Source of the DNA: Ligula intestinalis
Lineage: Eukaryota; Platyhelminthes; Cestoda; Diphyllobothriidea; Diphyllobothriidae
Assembly (NCBI GenBank): GCA_036362985.1
Contig: JAYGXS010000005.1
Span: 1,214,962-1,278,961 of the forward strand
Direction: 5' to 3'
Length of the DNA: 64,000 bases
Within the stretch, counting starts at the first letter, position 1. The number at the start of each line of letters is the position of its first letter. The notes beneath the pieces were generated by a model. That model was not told the DNA's origin and searched no databases. It saw only the letters and a list, made by a program, of their open reading frames with translations. Positions 21,522 through 32,327 of the stretch are shown one piece after another. The position numbers and the translations under genes were made by a program.

Positions 21522-21899
21522 TTACACCTGCTCGTAGATCGTTCCATCAAACGTGAAGTACGTCCTGAGACAGAACTTCAGGAGCTGTAGGATTTTCGCG
21601 TTTCCCAGGCGATTCTCCGTCTCATCGTATTTGTTTCGTAGGAGTAGTTCGACCGTCTCGATTGCCAGATCCTGAGAGATAGAAGTAAAAAGAGACGTGA
21701 CATCGAAGGAAACCATGATATAACTTGGCAAGAGACTTATCCCTTTAAGTTTCTCCAAGAACTGCGTTGACGAGCGGACCGTGGTCTCCGAATCAGCGGT
21801 CAGAAATTTGAGACGCCGAAACAGCCATTTTGCGAGCCTGTACGTTGGAGTGCCTTTTAGTGATACGATGGGTCGGCGAGGAGCATCTTCCTTGTGCAC
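21522..21899 (-). CDS. PLE-1 reverse transcriptase fragment
   Basis: A 125-residue open piece of the Penelope reverse transcriptase. It contains the N-terminal RPIVS block, LAKWLFRRL, SFDVTSLFTSI (first catalytic Asp) and FDGTIYEQV. A stop follows where GTPMGSP continues in the same direction. The YVDD box lies beyond the break at about 21430. As a fragment it cannot be a functional enzyme. Confidence 0.8.
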   Translation of the reverse strand: MHKEDAPRRPIVSLKGTPTYRLAKWLFRRLKFLTADSETTVRSSTQFLEKLKGISLLPSYIMVSFDVTSLFTSISQDLAIETVELLLRNKYDETENRLGNAKILQLLKFCLRTYFTFDGTIYEQV

Positions 21900-22229
21900 T
21901 TTGGGGAGGCCATATAAACGGGCTAAGGGAGAAAACTGTCATCACTTCTTTTTTCTGATGTTTGTGACCTTGCTATAAGATATTGATAGCGACAATGGTT
22001 CGTCAATGAAAACGAGCATGCGGGTCCTAGGAATTCGCTGACAAGAAGAACATGGGATCGCTGGGAAAAGGCTTTTATCCTCCTGACGCTTAGAAATCCG
22101 TCGCGGATCACTCATCAGAGATATTAGCCGAAACACTAACAGAAATGGGTCGTTAATGTACAGAGTGTTGCAGTATTTTTAGGACACATAAATTATGCTA
22201 CTGCCCACATTATAACTAACGACTTTTCT

Positions 22230-24195
22230 GTTATGTAGGTTTATTCAGGGTAGCGTACTTAGACCGCTTCTGTTTACCATTTTTAGTCAATGATGTTCCT
22301 GGTTGGGTTCCTGATGGAAGAACCTTTATGTACGTTGACGATTTAAGAGTTGCCTATCATTATAAACTGGCAGATCGCAACATCGTGCTCGAGCTAAAAA
22401 AAGGATTTTCAAGCCTTTGCCTAGGGGTGCTGTACATGAAGCTTCTCCATTTCTTGGCAAAATTTTTCCGTTATGGTTGTTGGCAACGATCATCTGCCTG
22501 AACTAAGCATATATGGTCACGAAGCTCACGTGCCAGGAGTTATTATGGATCTCTGCATATCCTATTACAATAGTTCCAATCTGTCAGAGCACTGTGCAAT
22601 GACTGTCTCAAAAGCACGCCGAACTACTGGATTTATTCTCAGAAATTTTAAGATCATCAAGGTAATAAGTATTTTCTATAATACAGTACTTGCCGGATAT
22701 TAAGCCCACCTCGGGCCCAGACCAAAGTGGGCTTAATAAGCGGCGGGCGCAATAACTGGAGAGTCCTAGTTCTTGATTAGCAAACACAGGATAGGCACTA
22801 TACATAACATACGTACTGTATAATGTGTAGAGCTTCGTTATGTAAAAGAAAAGAATGCTATTTGCCTGTTTTTACGCAATAACAAGAACAAAAAATGATT
22901 TGCGACACGTTTAAAAAAAGCGGTCTAGTGTCTGTTGTTTTGGAAGAAATTTCACTCGCAATTGCTCTTTGATGTCCTTCTCCAGGCACCATAAATCGTC
23001 AAATTTTGTTAAATCTGATGCCTGTAGACCGCGCTGCGCACGCAAAGAGATGAGAATCTCACTCTATCATGTGTGAAAACTGGGCTTTGTAGCCGGCGAC
23101 TGGGCTTAATAGCCGGCGGATTTCGCTATGTAAAATTCTGTCCCAAGCTGATTTGGGCTTAATACGTGGCTGGGTCTATAAACCGTGGGCTTAATAGCCA
23201 GCGACTACTGTATATACGTAAGACCTGGTCTGGAATACTGCTCACCCCTATTGACCTTATGCGCGCTAGTGAACGAACGAACATAGAATCGGTCCGGCAC
23301 TTCTTCAATAAAAGAGTTTTCTCGTCAGAACACCGTAACTTATCTTACCAACAACTTATGAACCTCGATCTTTTGTGGTTTCGCAGATTACAGAAGGGAC
23401 TATATTTTACTGTTCACACTTTAAAACGGCAGTACCTTTAATCCCCTCAGTACCATAGGGCAGCTCGATCACCCTCAGCGCGCCAGTCGTCGAGGTGGCT
23501 TTTATTTCTACATATGACACGCACAGTTAAATACAGTAAATTTTTTTTCAGCAGACACAAGAGCAGAATGGAATAAGCGGCCCAGAAGTATTGAAAATCA
23601 GCAAAGCTATACCTTATTTAAGAGAGCTACCGCTAGTTTGCTACATGCAGGACAACTTTCATGAATTTTGGGTGCTGACGCGGTGGCATCTCTCTTTCAC
23701 TCTGATGGCTTTCGTATACTTTGAACCCTGCCAAGCTTCATGCTGAATCTGCGGCCCGCAATCGGCTAATTCTTCAGCCGACAGCGAGCAACTGTTCACC
23801 AGCAAGCATTCTGCAGGTGCAGAATCTCGAAACCATTACACTCAAGGAAGACTGAACACACTGTGTTTCTGTGTGAACCCTCTTTCTCCCGAACTAAAGT
23901 CACTCAACGAGCTACAGATTTTTTTCTGCTAAACTGTCAACTCAATCTCTAACTTTACATTTCTTTCGTTAGTATCGTACCCTTGACGTCAGGTTTGTTC
24001 ACTTGAAGCAAATTCCATACCTTGCCCACTATTGACTGAGAACAAAACTAAAATATAATCAAAACTGACCGCAAAAGGGGAAGTTTGTTTTAGGGTTTTT
24101 ACTGTTTTCGAGGTTTTGGAAGGCGTCCAAAGGGTGCTTAACCAATTAATCCAATTTTTAAAACTGCCTTTAAACTGGCAATAAATAAATAAATT
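22230..24195 (+). mobile_element. LINE family A, copy A2, interrupted by a MITE
   Basis: Reverse transcriptase fragments on the plus strand. GSVLRPLLFTIFVNDVPGW and FMYVDDLRVAYH (the catalytic box, about 22330-22365) lie before the MITE at 22684. RPGLEYCSPLL and SSEHRNLSYQQLMNLDLLWF (about 23220-23400) lie after it. The 3' end at 24080-24195 reads TTTTCGAGGTTTTGGAAGG and AAACTGGCAATAAATAAAT, matching the 3' end of copy A4 at 34.2-34.3 kb. The region 23480-24060 between is diverged and not readable as protein. Confidence 0.75.
22684..23210. mobile_element. pogo/Tigger-like MITE, 527 bases, inside LINE A2
   Basis: Left end CAGTACTTGCCGGATATTAA and the reverse complement of the right end, CAGTAGTCGCTGGCTATTAA, are terminal inverted repeats extending through GCCCAC. 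TA flanks both sides (22682-22683 and 23211-23212), the target duplication of Tc1/mariner-pogo elements. The interior has no usable frame. Sub-terminal repeats of TGGGCTTAAT(A) occur at both ends. Removing the element restores the LINE reading FYN-T-Y-VRPGLEY. Confidence 0.85.
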
Positions 24196-24219
24196 GCACT
24201 TATTGCTTAAGGGCCGATG

Positions 24220-24990
24220 TGCGGGTCGTGACCTGTTGACATTTCATCAAACGTGGTGGAATTGGACGTAATGATTGCTCGGCCATATGGTTCTCCAGTG
24301 CTGGCGTTTTGGCCACCTTGAGCGTCAGCACCGAATATGGATAAGGCTTGTGAAAAATAACTCAAGTAACTCTCGATTCATGGGATTGTCACCTCTTGAT
24401 GAAATTTCGCCTCATCAAATTTGAATGTTGTGGCCGGGTCTCATCGAATGGGCCGCAACTTGAGAATTGGCATCATTTCGTCGCGTTTTTGGCAATTTGA
24501 ACCTTCAAAAGTCTTCAAAATTCACCGGCGTAGTTGCCTTGTCTGCAACTGCACCAGATCCTACGGACGATTACATATGTTTCCTGTAGTGGCAGTGAGT
24601 TATGCGGTTTAACTACCTAGGGCCTCCAGCCTGCGTGCGGCTCTAACTTCAAGTTGTACGAAAAGGCAGCCAACAGCGCCCACGACGTTTCTGACATATG
24701 GAATCCCTCGCCAAAATTTGGGGTCGCTGCCATTTTATTGTCCACCTTGTTTGCATACTTAACGATTGACAGAGTTGTGTGAGTAGCCATTTTCTCTGAA
24801 CGCCCGTCGAAGATATCGTACATCCGCAGCTTGTTCTTCTAGTTTACGGCAGTGCATCGCAGCACGCCGATAAAGTGTCCTTACGTAACTGCATTTGTAG
24901 CTGATTGCGTGGCTACTGTTGATCTTCAGTACTGGACTTTGTTTTTTTAGGCAACCACCATCTTTGGGTAGAGGAGGACATCAACGAAAG
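24220..24990 (-). mobile_element. Degenerate Penelope element, 3' coding part
   Basis: This aligns by eye with 20460-21290 of PLE-1. Shared blocks include GCGGGTCGTGACCTGTTGA, GATGATTGCTCGGCC-like text, GTGGCCGGGTCTCATCGAAT, GCCGCAACTTGAGAATTGGC and TGTGTGAGTAGCCATTTTCT. It covers the GIY-YIG region and linker, with many substitutions and no long open frame. Confidence 0.7.
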
Positions 24991-25689
24991 CCACCTGTTT
25001 GCTTTCCTTCTCCTCCATCTTGAAGTGTATGTCCGGGAAGACGCTTCGACAAGCATGATTATAGAGGCCAAAAGCTCCCATCAAATTATTATAAAAATCT
25101 ACTTTCAAATGTTCGGTAGCTTGACTTTAAATTTTTTCGTTACATTTAACCTATAGGAGGACTAATTTCCATTTTATTTTAAATTCTGCCTTCGTAAGAT
25201 CAAATTTCCATCGACTAAATTTCATATTCTATGCAATAGAGGTTAATGTTGGTTGAATTTAATACTTTTCGTTTACTTAAACACACTTAAACGCTTCCTT
25301 TCGATAATGGTTCGTCTCTTCGCACGGCCAGTTTCTGATCCATTACTTGCAACGTAGGTCGTTGTCTGATCTAACTAGTATAATGGCGATAACAGTCATG
25401 ACACGGTATTTGACATCAGACTGCTAACATGCGTCCAGTCGGTCCTTCATTTGCGTTATAGTTATCTGTTAGCGGGTGCTTAACGCACTGAACTCTGTCG
25501 ATAAGGTCCGTGGCTTCCGGCAATATGCCCAGAGACAGCTTTCGAAGCTCGACGAACCATGAATAAAGGCAGGCGATATGTCTCTAGATGTTCTAGCAAC
25601 CATGTAAATATGGCTATCACAGAACATTAATGATTGCAAACTATCCGGATACCAATTAGTTAGGAGAATCCGGATAGACATCTTGTATG

Positions 25690-26560
25690 GAGGGGTTTTC
25701 ATGTAGGTGCGAGGACACTGAAAAGATTACCGACGATATTAATGCATGGGGATCGCAGCCCCTACAAGTAGTGACTGTCTTCCGACCATCAGGACAGATA
25801 CTGATGAGATGCGTGGTTACTGGGGTGCATAAAGGAGATTGGAAGTCGACGTGATGTTGTACTCGTGAGTGAGTTCAATGCACTCAGCATAAGATGGACC
25901 AATTTGCAGGCGAATTCCTCGAAGAACACCTTCAACCACTATCTTCTTAAGACGGCACTTGAAGTACTTCTCACACAAAATGTACTCGTTCGAACAAAAG
26001 CAAGTAGAAGGCAACAGGCTAGTTGTTTGGATCTCGTCTTCACCAAACATCCGGACAATATAGACGAGGTATATTGCCTACCTCTACTTTGTCGAATCGA
26101 TCAGGCAGTACTTTCGTGTGAGTATGGTCTATATGCTGTACCTCCCGCAATAAGCAAACCAATGTGGGATATATGACAAGGAGACTTTGTTCAAACGAGA
26201 GCTGAGGCATAGCAAACAGACCCGCGTCTTGCCTTCTCTGGGAATGTCACTGAGCACTGCAATCAATTTGAAGAGCGGTTGTTGCGTCTAATGCAAACTA
26301 ACTGTCTACTATCAGTTTGCAGGATATGCAATCGATCTCAGTAGCTGACAAGAGATCTAAAAGAGATATCAATAAGAAATAGAGACTCTGGAAGAAGTTT
26401 TGCGGAACAAACAACGATGAAGCTTTCAATTCCAGCCGAAAAAGGTAAAAAAGTTTGGTTTTCCAAAGGCGACGGGATTCCAAGGGGGATTTGCACATCG
26501 AGCAGTCAAAGATCCAAAGTTACTCTAAAGCTACTTAAGAAAGAGCACGCATAAATGGAA
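25690..26560 (+). mobile_element. LINE family A endonuclease fragment, copy A3
   Basis: A plus-strand remnant with VLVSEFNALSIRWTNLQANS (VGDFNA-type block) at about 25860. HYLLKTALEVLL and SCLDLVFTKHPDNIDEVYCL, then DQAVLSCEY follow. The linker to the reverse transcriptase is frameshifted. It lacks the C-terminal domains. Confidence 0.7.
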
Positions 26561-26829
26561 CTCGATTTGTGTTTTGAATAATGATAAAGGTCTCGAGATA
26601 TAAGCCAGTAAAAACAAAACTGGGCAATTTTGAGTTCTTTCGGTTGATTTTCATTACAAAATGGCTTCATTTCACCTAGGCATGAGGTAGGGGGTGTGCT
26701 AATTATTCAGAATATTATATTTGGAGAAGAAGAAATCTCTGACGAAATAAAAAAAGCTTGGGGCTTTAGCGACCACGAGGGAATTATGCACACATTTCAT
26801 CATCCCATTCAGAACAGCTATTGTATTAT

Positions 26830-27010
26830 TAACCTACTCTTCAAAAACTGTGAATGGCCGTTTGATGGCGTACAACATTGAAGTTGCAGCTTTCGCCGCC
26901 TTACAACATTGGCTTGAGGTCGTCTGTCATCCAGATGCCGAGATCCTTCTATATTTCTGCTTCTTGGAGTGGGATTCCATTTAGATAGTAGGGAACAATT
27001 TCCCATTTAG
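26830..27010 (-). mobile_element. LINE family A reverse transcriptase scrap
   Basis: The minus strand reads LNGIPLQEAEI, KDLGIWMTDDLKPML and, after a shift, HQTAIHSF. This is the segment just after the YADD domain in family A (compare KDVSIWIQSNLKPSLQ at 11.75 kb). Short and broken. Confidence 0.65.
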
Positions 27011-27399
27011 TTTACGATTGAAAGGTCCTGTTAGGAAGCAGCTGTTTTCGGTTATTAACTTAAGGCCTTTACAGGGACATGGAACGTAGGCGAGAAAAGC
27101 GGGCAGTTCTGTACAGTGCTTATATCGTTCTTGACGTACGGGGGATTCTTCATCTCGTCGTTCCCTCGTGCCCTGCGTGCCGGACCCAGCATGCCGAGGA
27201 CGTTGGGTTGTCACGCAACTGGAGCAGGGGCGGGGCGTTATAACGGTCGGCGTCAGATGCGAGGCGTGCCCCTATCGCAGGGGGTTAAGTAAGTTCAAAC
27301 CTGGCATCTGTGATCTTCAGATCATGGTTACTTAGTGGATAAGAAGTCTGTGGAAGCCAGAAGTGTAGGAACGGGTTATCTTGTACTCAAAGGAGCGAA

Positions 27400-27570
27400 G
27401 AACAGATGGAAAGCGTTTTGACCTCGGAGCACACGTCATTCCGCTGGAGCGCTGTTGAGTGGTGCTTGGGCAGCCGCGAAACCTAGACGCATGTGTGTGT
27501 GTGTCCGAGTGGAAGAAGTTAAGTCTCTGCAGGTCAGTGCGTCTGTAAGCGCTGACTGGGGTATTGGATG
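27400..27570 (-). repeat. Possible repeat D fragment
   Basis: GACGCATGTGTGTGTGTGTC followed by GAGTGGAAGAAGTTAAG and CTGCAGGTCA parallels the reverse complement of 48740-48830. Diverged, so low confidence. The surrounding 27011-27950 has no other recognised feature. Confidence 0.35.
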
Positions 27571-27959
27571 ACCTTGGGGCAGCTGGCCTTGAACAATGGC
27601 GCCGAACCATTCAATGGGGGCGTCGGCCGGCAGAGACCACTACACTCCATGTGACTGCGAGCAGCGTGGTCGCACGGCGTGTTTTCTGTGGCAGTGGGTA
27701 GTATGGTTTCAGGTTACGTAGCTTCTGACATCGTGGTTTCTGGTGGTGTGGGATACTTGTGTGCAGTTGGCCACGGGAGGGAAACTGCATGTACCAGCGT
27801 CTTTTGACAGCAGTGAGGGGCTTTTGCTAAACGAGGTGCCATAACCTCAGCTGTGGCTAGTACCCGTTTACGCAGGCCTTAAGATTAGTGTATTGATGCA
27901 TGAAAGGCCTCTCTCGCGTCAACTTGGTGGTTTGTATCGATTAAGTGTGCGGTTAAGTT

Positions 27960-28430
27960 AGCTCCACATCGAACCATTCTCCCTTTTTTGCCTTCAACTA
28001 TGACTTCCTCTGGAATAATATTCCTTTTGAAATTAGGCTGTCGTCCAACTTAGCAGTTCTTAAATCCAAATTACGTAAACACTTAACTTCGGAAGATAGA
28101 AAGTCCCTGTTCTCCGTCTCCTTCCCAAACACACAACTTTTGGATGTTGAAAAGGATCGCCTGGTATTTGAGGTGGTTATATTTATATTAAATTGCTTTC
28201 CATATATGTATATTTTTCCCTCTATAGAGTGATATTTACAACAATGTTTCGTTCCCTCCTCTGTCCAGTCATTATTGCCGTTCTCCGCTCCCCGTTTTAC
28301 AACCTTGACAATGGGCTTCACGGTCTCTAGTCATGCTCGTGGCAGTTCTAAATATATTTTATATTTGAGCCTCGGAGGGCCTCGTCATCGCAAACTTAGT
28401 GCTGTGGAAAAATAAATACAAAGTTGATAA
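27960..28430 (+). mobile_element. LINE family B, 3' end, 5'-truncated (copy B2)
   Basis: The plus strand reads FLWNNIPFEIRLSSNLAVLK, DRKSLFSVSFPNTQLLDV and EKDRLVFEV, the C-terminus of the family B polymerase. The 3' region ending CTCGGAGGGCCTCGTCATCG follows, with AAATAAATACAAAG. It lies tail to tail with the minus-strand copy B3 that begins just downstream. Confidence 0.8.
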
Positions 28431-29603
28431 ATGCTGCTCTCCATGAAACAACCACAGAGGCAGCGGAAGCGTTTAGTAGTGTTGGTAAGTTAATTCACTT
28501 GCACCAACATATCGTAGTTTTAAAATAGAAGTCAACATTCTCTGAAACGCATAGTGAATTAAGGAGGAAGCTCTGAAAAAACTCCTACCGTTACAGCTGG
28601 GGCGGAGCTCAGCGAACCCCCGCTTAAAAAAAACAAAACGTAGGTGAAAAAACTGCTTCAACAAAATTAAGGGGATTGGTTGAGAGGAATGATTGTAGTG
28701 CAAATGAGACAGGACTGTTGATGAGAACGTATGAGGGTTGGAAACGCTTCTTGTAATTGGAGAAATCATATAACAGCAGAGGCTGTCGTTCACCACTGTA
28801 ACACCGCCCGACTGGCTTCATGATCAACCATCAGGGAGGTGAGACCGGAGGAGGCCACCGCGGGCAACAGGGTCGACAAGAGAGTGAACTGCAGAGGTCA
28901 CCTGATTATCAACGAAACGCCGGAGATGCGACCTTGCAGACTGCGGAGTCCAGCGACGACGCGGCGAAAATAGCAGAACCGCCACGAGCATGATTCAAGA
29001 CCATGAAGCCTATCGTCAGGGTTGTAAAACGGAGAATGCAGAAAACAGCAATGATGACTGGACAGAAAAGTAAACGAAACATCGTTGCAAATATCTTTCA
29101 AATGAGGAAGAAATCGACATCTATGGAAAAAATTTTTAAGTAAACATAACCATCTCAGATACAAGGGGGACCCTTTTCAAAGTCCAAAAGTTGTGTGTTT
29201 GGTGAGGAGACGGATAACAAGGACTTTATAGCTTCCGAAGTTAAGTGTTTACGCAATTTGACTTTAAAACTGTTAAGTGAGACGACAGCTTAAATTCGAG
29301 AGGAATATTATTCCAGAGGAAGACATATTTGGAGGCAAAGAATTGAGAATGGTTCGATGTGAAGCTAAAGAGGGGTGGGATTATCCTGGAGGAATTACGA
29401 GTGGCATAAGGTCTACCTGCGGGAATTAGAGCGTTGATTCGTGAAAGGTTAGGGGTAGAGTTAACGCGAAAGGGGAAACAGAGGCCCGCTTCGAGTCTTC
29501 TGACCCAAAGAAATGTCACGTTCGCTAACTAACATCTATCCGTATAAGAAATAGTGGATCGAGGAAGAGCGAATATTTTGCGAGTAAATACCCTCTTTAC
29601 ATT

Positions 29604-30374
29604 TTAAATCTTACTGCGGTCAGTAGCATTCATCAGACCCAAAAGGGGAGAGCAATATTCTAGGATGGGTAGAAAATACATGCAATAAAGTTTTAACTTT
29701 ATTTCCAGCAGGAAGAAATTGTGTGATATAAAACCACATATCTCTGCAGCCTTTGCAAATATTCGGTCCGCATGAGGCGACAATGCCAGTTTATTTTTGT
29801 AGCTTAGACCTAAGTCTTTCATAGTCGATCGTTCTAAAAGTGGAGTATTTCGAAAGACTAGGGGACGGGGAAGCTTGGCGGGACCGAAACACATGAAACT
29901 ACACTTGGACGGAGAGAATTCCATCTGCCACGTAGCACTCCAACGTGAGAGTGTTAGTTGGTCCACATTTATCTTATCAACGCACATACTTGCCGTGTCC
30001 TTAGAAAATGAGTATATGCATTTAAGGTCATCTGCATAAATGAGATTTTGTGAATTTTTTAGAACAGTCGAAATTTCGTTTATGTATAGAATGAAGAGTA
30101 AAGGACCCAAGACAGTGTCTCGAAAAACGTCACTCGTGATCAGCTGAGCAGTGGAGTAACTATCACCTACTAGGGCCTTCTGGCTGCGGTTATACAAGTA
30201 GGAAACGTTGAAGTCGAGGAGAGGGGCACGGATGCCAATGGCTTCCAATTTTACGAGAAGCCGTCTGTGCGGTACTTTTTCGAAGTCTTTGTTCAGGTCA
30301 AAGTAGATAACAACCACGGATTCCCGCTCGTTACGGAGGGAAGTGACGTGGTTAAGAAAAGCTAAGTGACACAT
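29604..30374 (-). CDS. LINE B3 reverse transcriptase fragment
   Basis: 256 residues in one open frame, covering the palm from CHLAFLNHVTSLRNERESV to the start of the thumb. VVVIYFDLNKDFEKVPHRRL contains the first catalytic Asp, FRDTVLGPLLFILYINEI is the next block, and NLIYADDLKCIYSF holds the catalytic pair. Compared with copy B1 it keeps LLVKLEAIGIR after KVPHRR, so B1 is the one with the deletion. In the usual LQGTVLG block the Gln-Gly is replaced by Arg-Asp here, probably inactivating. Confidence 0.8.
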   Translation of the reverse strand: MCHLAFLNHVTSLRNERESVVVIYFDLNKDFEKVPHRRLLVKLEAIGIRAPLLDFNVSYLYNRSQKALVGDSYSTAQLITSDVFRDTVLGPLLFILYINEISTVLKNSQNLIYADDLKCIYSFSKDTASMCVDKINVDQLTLSRWSATWQMEFSPSKCSFMCFGPAKLPRPLVFRNTPLLERSTMKDLGLSYKNKLALSPHADRIFAKAAEICGFISHNFFLLEIKLKLYCMYFLPILEYCSPLLGLMNATDRSKI

Positions 30375-31598
30375 CTCGCATGATCTTCCGGGTAGAAAAA
30401 CATGCTGCGAGTCGCTTAAAAGCTTGTTTTCTGGGCAAAAATCGAGAATTTGATTAAAAATTATCTTCTCCAGAAGTTAAGCTAGGGCCGGGGTTTATGA
30501 ACACCGTGGGTGTTATTTATGTCCGAACGAGATCTTGATTTAAAGACTGGAAGAATAATTGATGTCTTCCACGTGTCAGGAAAGAAAACATTTAAGAGAT
30601 AGACTGAAAATATATGACTAACTAATTTGGGAAAGGTCGACACTCTTTTGATAACTGAATTGGGGATACCATCAGTTCTCGAAGAGTGCGAGCTTTTAGA
30701 CGAATTATCTACTTACGAATTACTTCTATGGAGAAATCAATGTTCCCAAGAATATTGCCTGAGTATGGTTGAAACGACGGGACCGGTTCGGATTCTGTCG
30801 GAAAATGCTTCGCAAAGAAAGCATTGAATAATTCAGCCTCATCAGACTCATCTATTACAAATGTTTTATTTTCGTTAAGCAATGGGGGTATTTCAATTCC
30901 TCGTTTTGCAAAGGACCTACGACGAAACAGTTTTTCAACCGTTTTGCAGAGTTTAACTTACTCAGAGCGCAAGATTCCCTGTGCTGGTCACGCGCAAGAC
31001 GAATCTTTGACGCTAATTCGAAGATCTATGTGATCCTTAGATGCACAGATAGCGAACTAGTAGATCGAGCTTTCAGCTGCCTGCTCAATTTCTGTAGTCT
31101 GGGAAAAAGAAAATGAGGGACGGTCGATTCTGGTATGTAGGGTTTCGCAATTTTAGTGGGCACAACTTCCAACATTTTATTAGAAACAACCGACATGAGT
31201 TCAGAAATATATGCAGCGTCGTTAATGGAGTAGAGGCTCTGCCAATCTAATGAGTCAAGAAAATTATTGATTGAGCTAATATCTGCGAGGTCATACGCAT
31301 GAGAGGAACGACTAGCACTAGCCTTTCCGTAGAAGGAAGCGGAAGGCAACAGTGAATTAATGTGTGATCACTTTGAAAGATGTCCTGCTTAAAATCAACG
31401 AAGAGAGGGGCAATACCATTTGTGAAAATCAGATCTAGGATATGATTCTGTCTTGTTGGGGAACTAACCAGTTGAGACCAGTTAGAAAATTTATGGTATC
31501 TAGAAAAGGCTGAAATCTAGGTAGACAATAGTTTAAAAGCCAGTCGATTTCAGTAAAATTATAATCTCCAGCAATAATTTTAACTTCAAAAGAGGATT

Positions 31599-32003
31599 CT
31601 AATATAAACTTGAATATTTCACACAAATTTGCATCTTCTTCAGATGAATATTTAGGAAGATTATATACACATCCGATAATCGCCTTTTCCGGCAGGATAA
31701 TGGAAGCGAAACAGTGCTGCTTAAATAAAATGGAAAGTGCCTAAATGACCTTCTAATATACAGAAGACAACCACCAACACGCTTATTAATGCGATCCTGA
31801 CGATAGAGATCATACTCGTCTATGATAAGGGAGGAGTCAGAAATGCTTGGATGGGTCCAAGATGTTGTTATGCATATAAAATCGGGTGTCGTCTCAAAAG
31901 CAATAGCTCGCAGTTGAGCCATTTTATTTATTACAGACCTGGCATTAAGGAATATGACATCTAGTGTTTTTTGAGTGGCAGGACTATGGCTATCGTTATT
32001 CAT
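31599..32003 (-). CDS. LINE B3 endonuclease N-terminal fragment
   Basis: 134 residues beginning MNNDSHSPATQKTLDVIF. LNARSVINKMAQLRA carries the first active-site Asn. FICITTSWTHPSI is in place of the usual ITETWL, so the catalytic Glu appears lost. IIDEYDLYRQDR and GGCLLYIRRSFRHFPF follow. The frame shifts after about residue 105, and the GDYNFTEIDW block lies in the next frame at about 31570. Confidence 0.75.
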   Translation of the reverse strand: MNNDSHSPATQKTLDVIFLNARSVINKMAQLRAIAFETTPDFICITTSWTHPSISDSSLIIDEYDLYRQDRINKRVGGCLLYIRRSFRHFPFYLSSTVSLPLSCRKRRLSDVYIIFLNIHLKKMQICVKYSSLY

Positions 32004-32327
32004 AAAAAAGAATTTGACGGTGGGCAGGCAAACTGTAGGCCGTTATTATTTGTGGAATAAGTACTGACGGGTATGGAGCTGTTAGCATACGGGTAGCCGA
32101 TAATGGATGGCTGATAAGGTCTGCGATATCTAGGGGCCTCACTTTCTGGCAGGGAAAAATGAGGAGAGGATAAACGAAAATAAGCTTCTGGGGCGTTTAG
32201 GAGGAATGGGGGGAGGCGAGAAGGCATGTAGAAGTTTGCAGGTTTGGGTGGTAGAGGGTGGGTAAAGGAACTGATAGGGGGGAACGGTGACATAAAATAC
32301 GTGTTGGGACCGCTCGCGTAAGGACAA

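Larger units (their letters stand above)
20209..22190 (-). mobile_element. Penelope-like element PLE-1 with direct terminal repeats
   Basis: Minus-strand coding remains. The reverse transcriptase is upstream (21940-21300): LKGTPTYRLAKWLFRRLKF, YIMVSFDVTSLFTSI, GTPMGSP (about 21510) and FWARYVDDTFVVIERD (about 21440-21390). The GIY-YIG endonuclease linker and domain follow (21279-20600): RRVFRENGYPRNFV, then GVVYRIWCSYGQGNYVGETG with RIAEHAVAMR. Several frameshifts break the frame. Related 150-200-base sequences in the same orientation lie at both ends (20209-20400 and 21990-22190), the pseudo-LTR arrangement typical of Penelope elements. This copy is the reference for the PLE-1 termini elsewhere in the window. 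Confidence 0.85.
28490..32327 (-). mobile_element. LINE family B, copy B3: endonuclease, RT and 3' end
   Basis: A long minus-strand element. From its 5' side it carries a Pro-rich end of ORF1 (32312-32030), then the endonuclease (DVIFLNARSVINKMAQLRAI, DEYDLYRQDRINKRVGGC, IIAGDYNFTEIDW at about 31570). The linker is at 31349-31026. The reverse transcriptase is at 30480-29600 (VVVIYFDLNKDFEKVPHRRL, GPLLFILYINEI, NLIYADDLKC), the C-terminus at 29519-29170 and the untranslated end at 29160-28490. Breaks occur in every domain. The 5' part continues at 34319-35480 after an inserted family A element. Confidence 0.85.
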
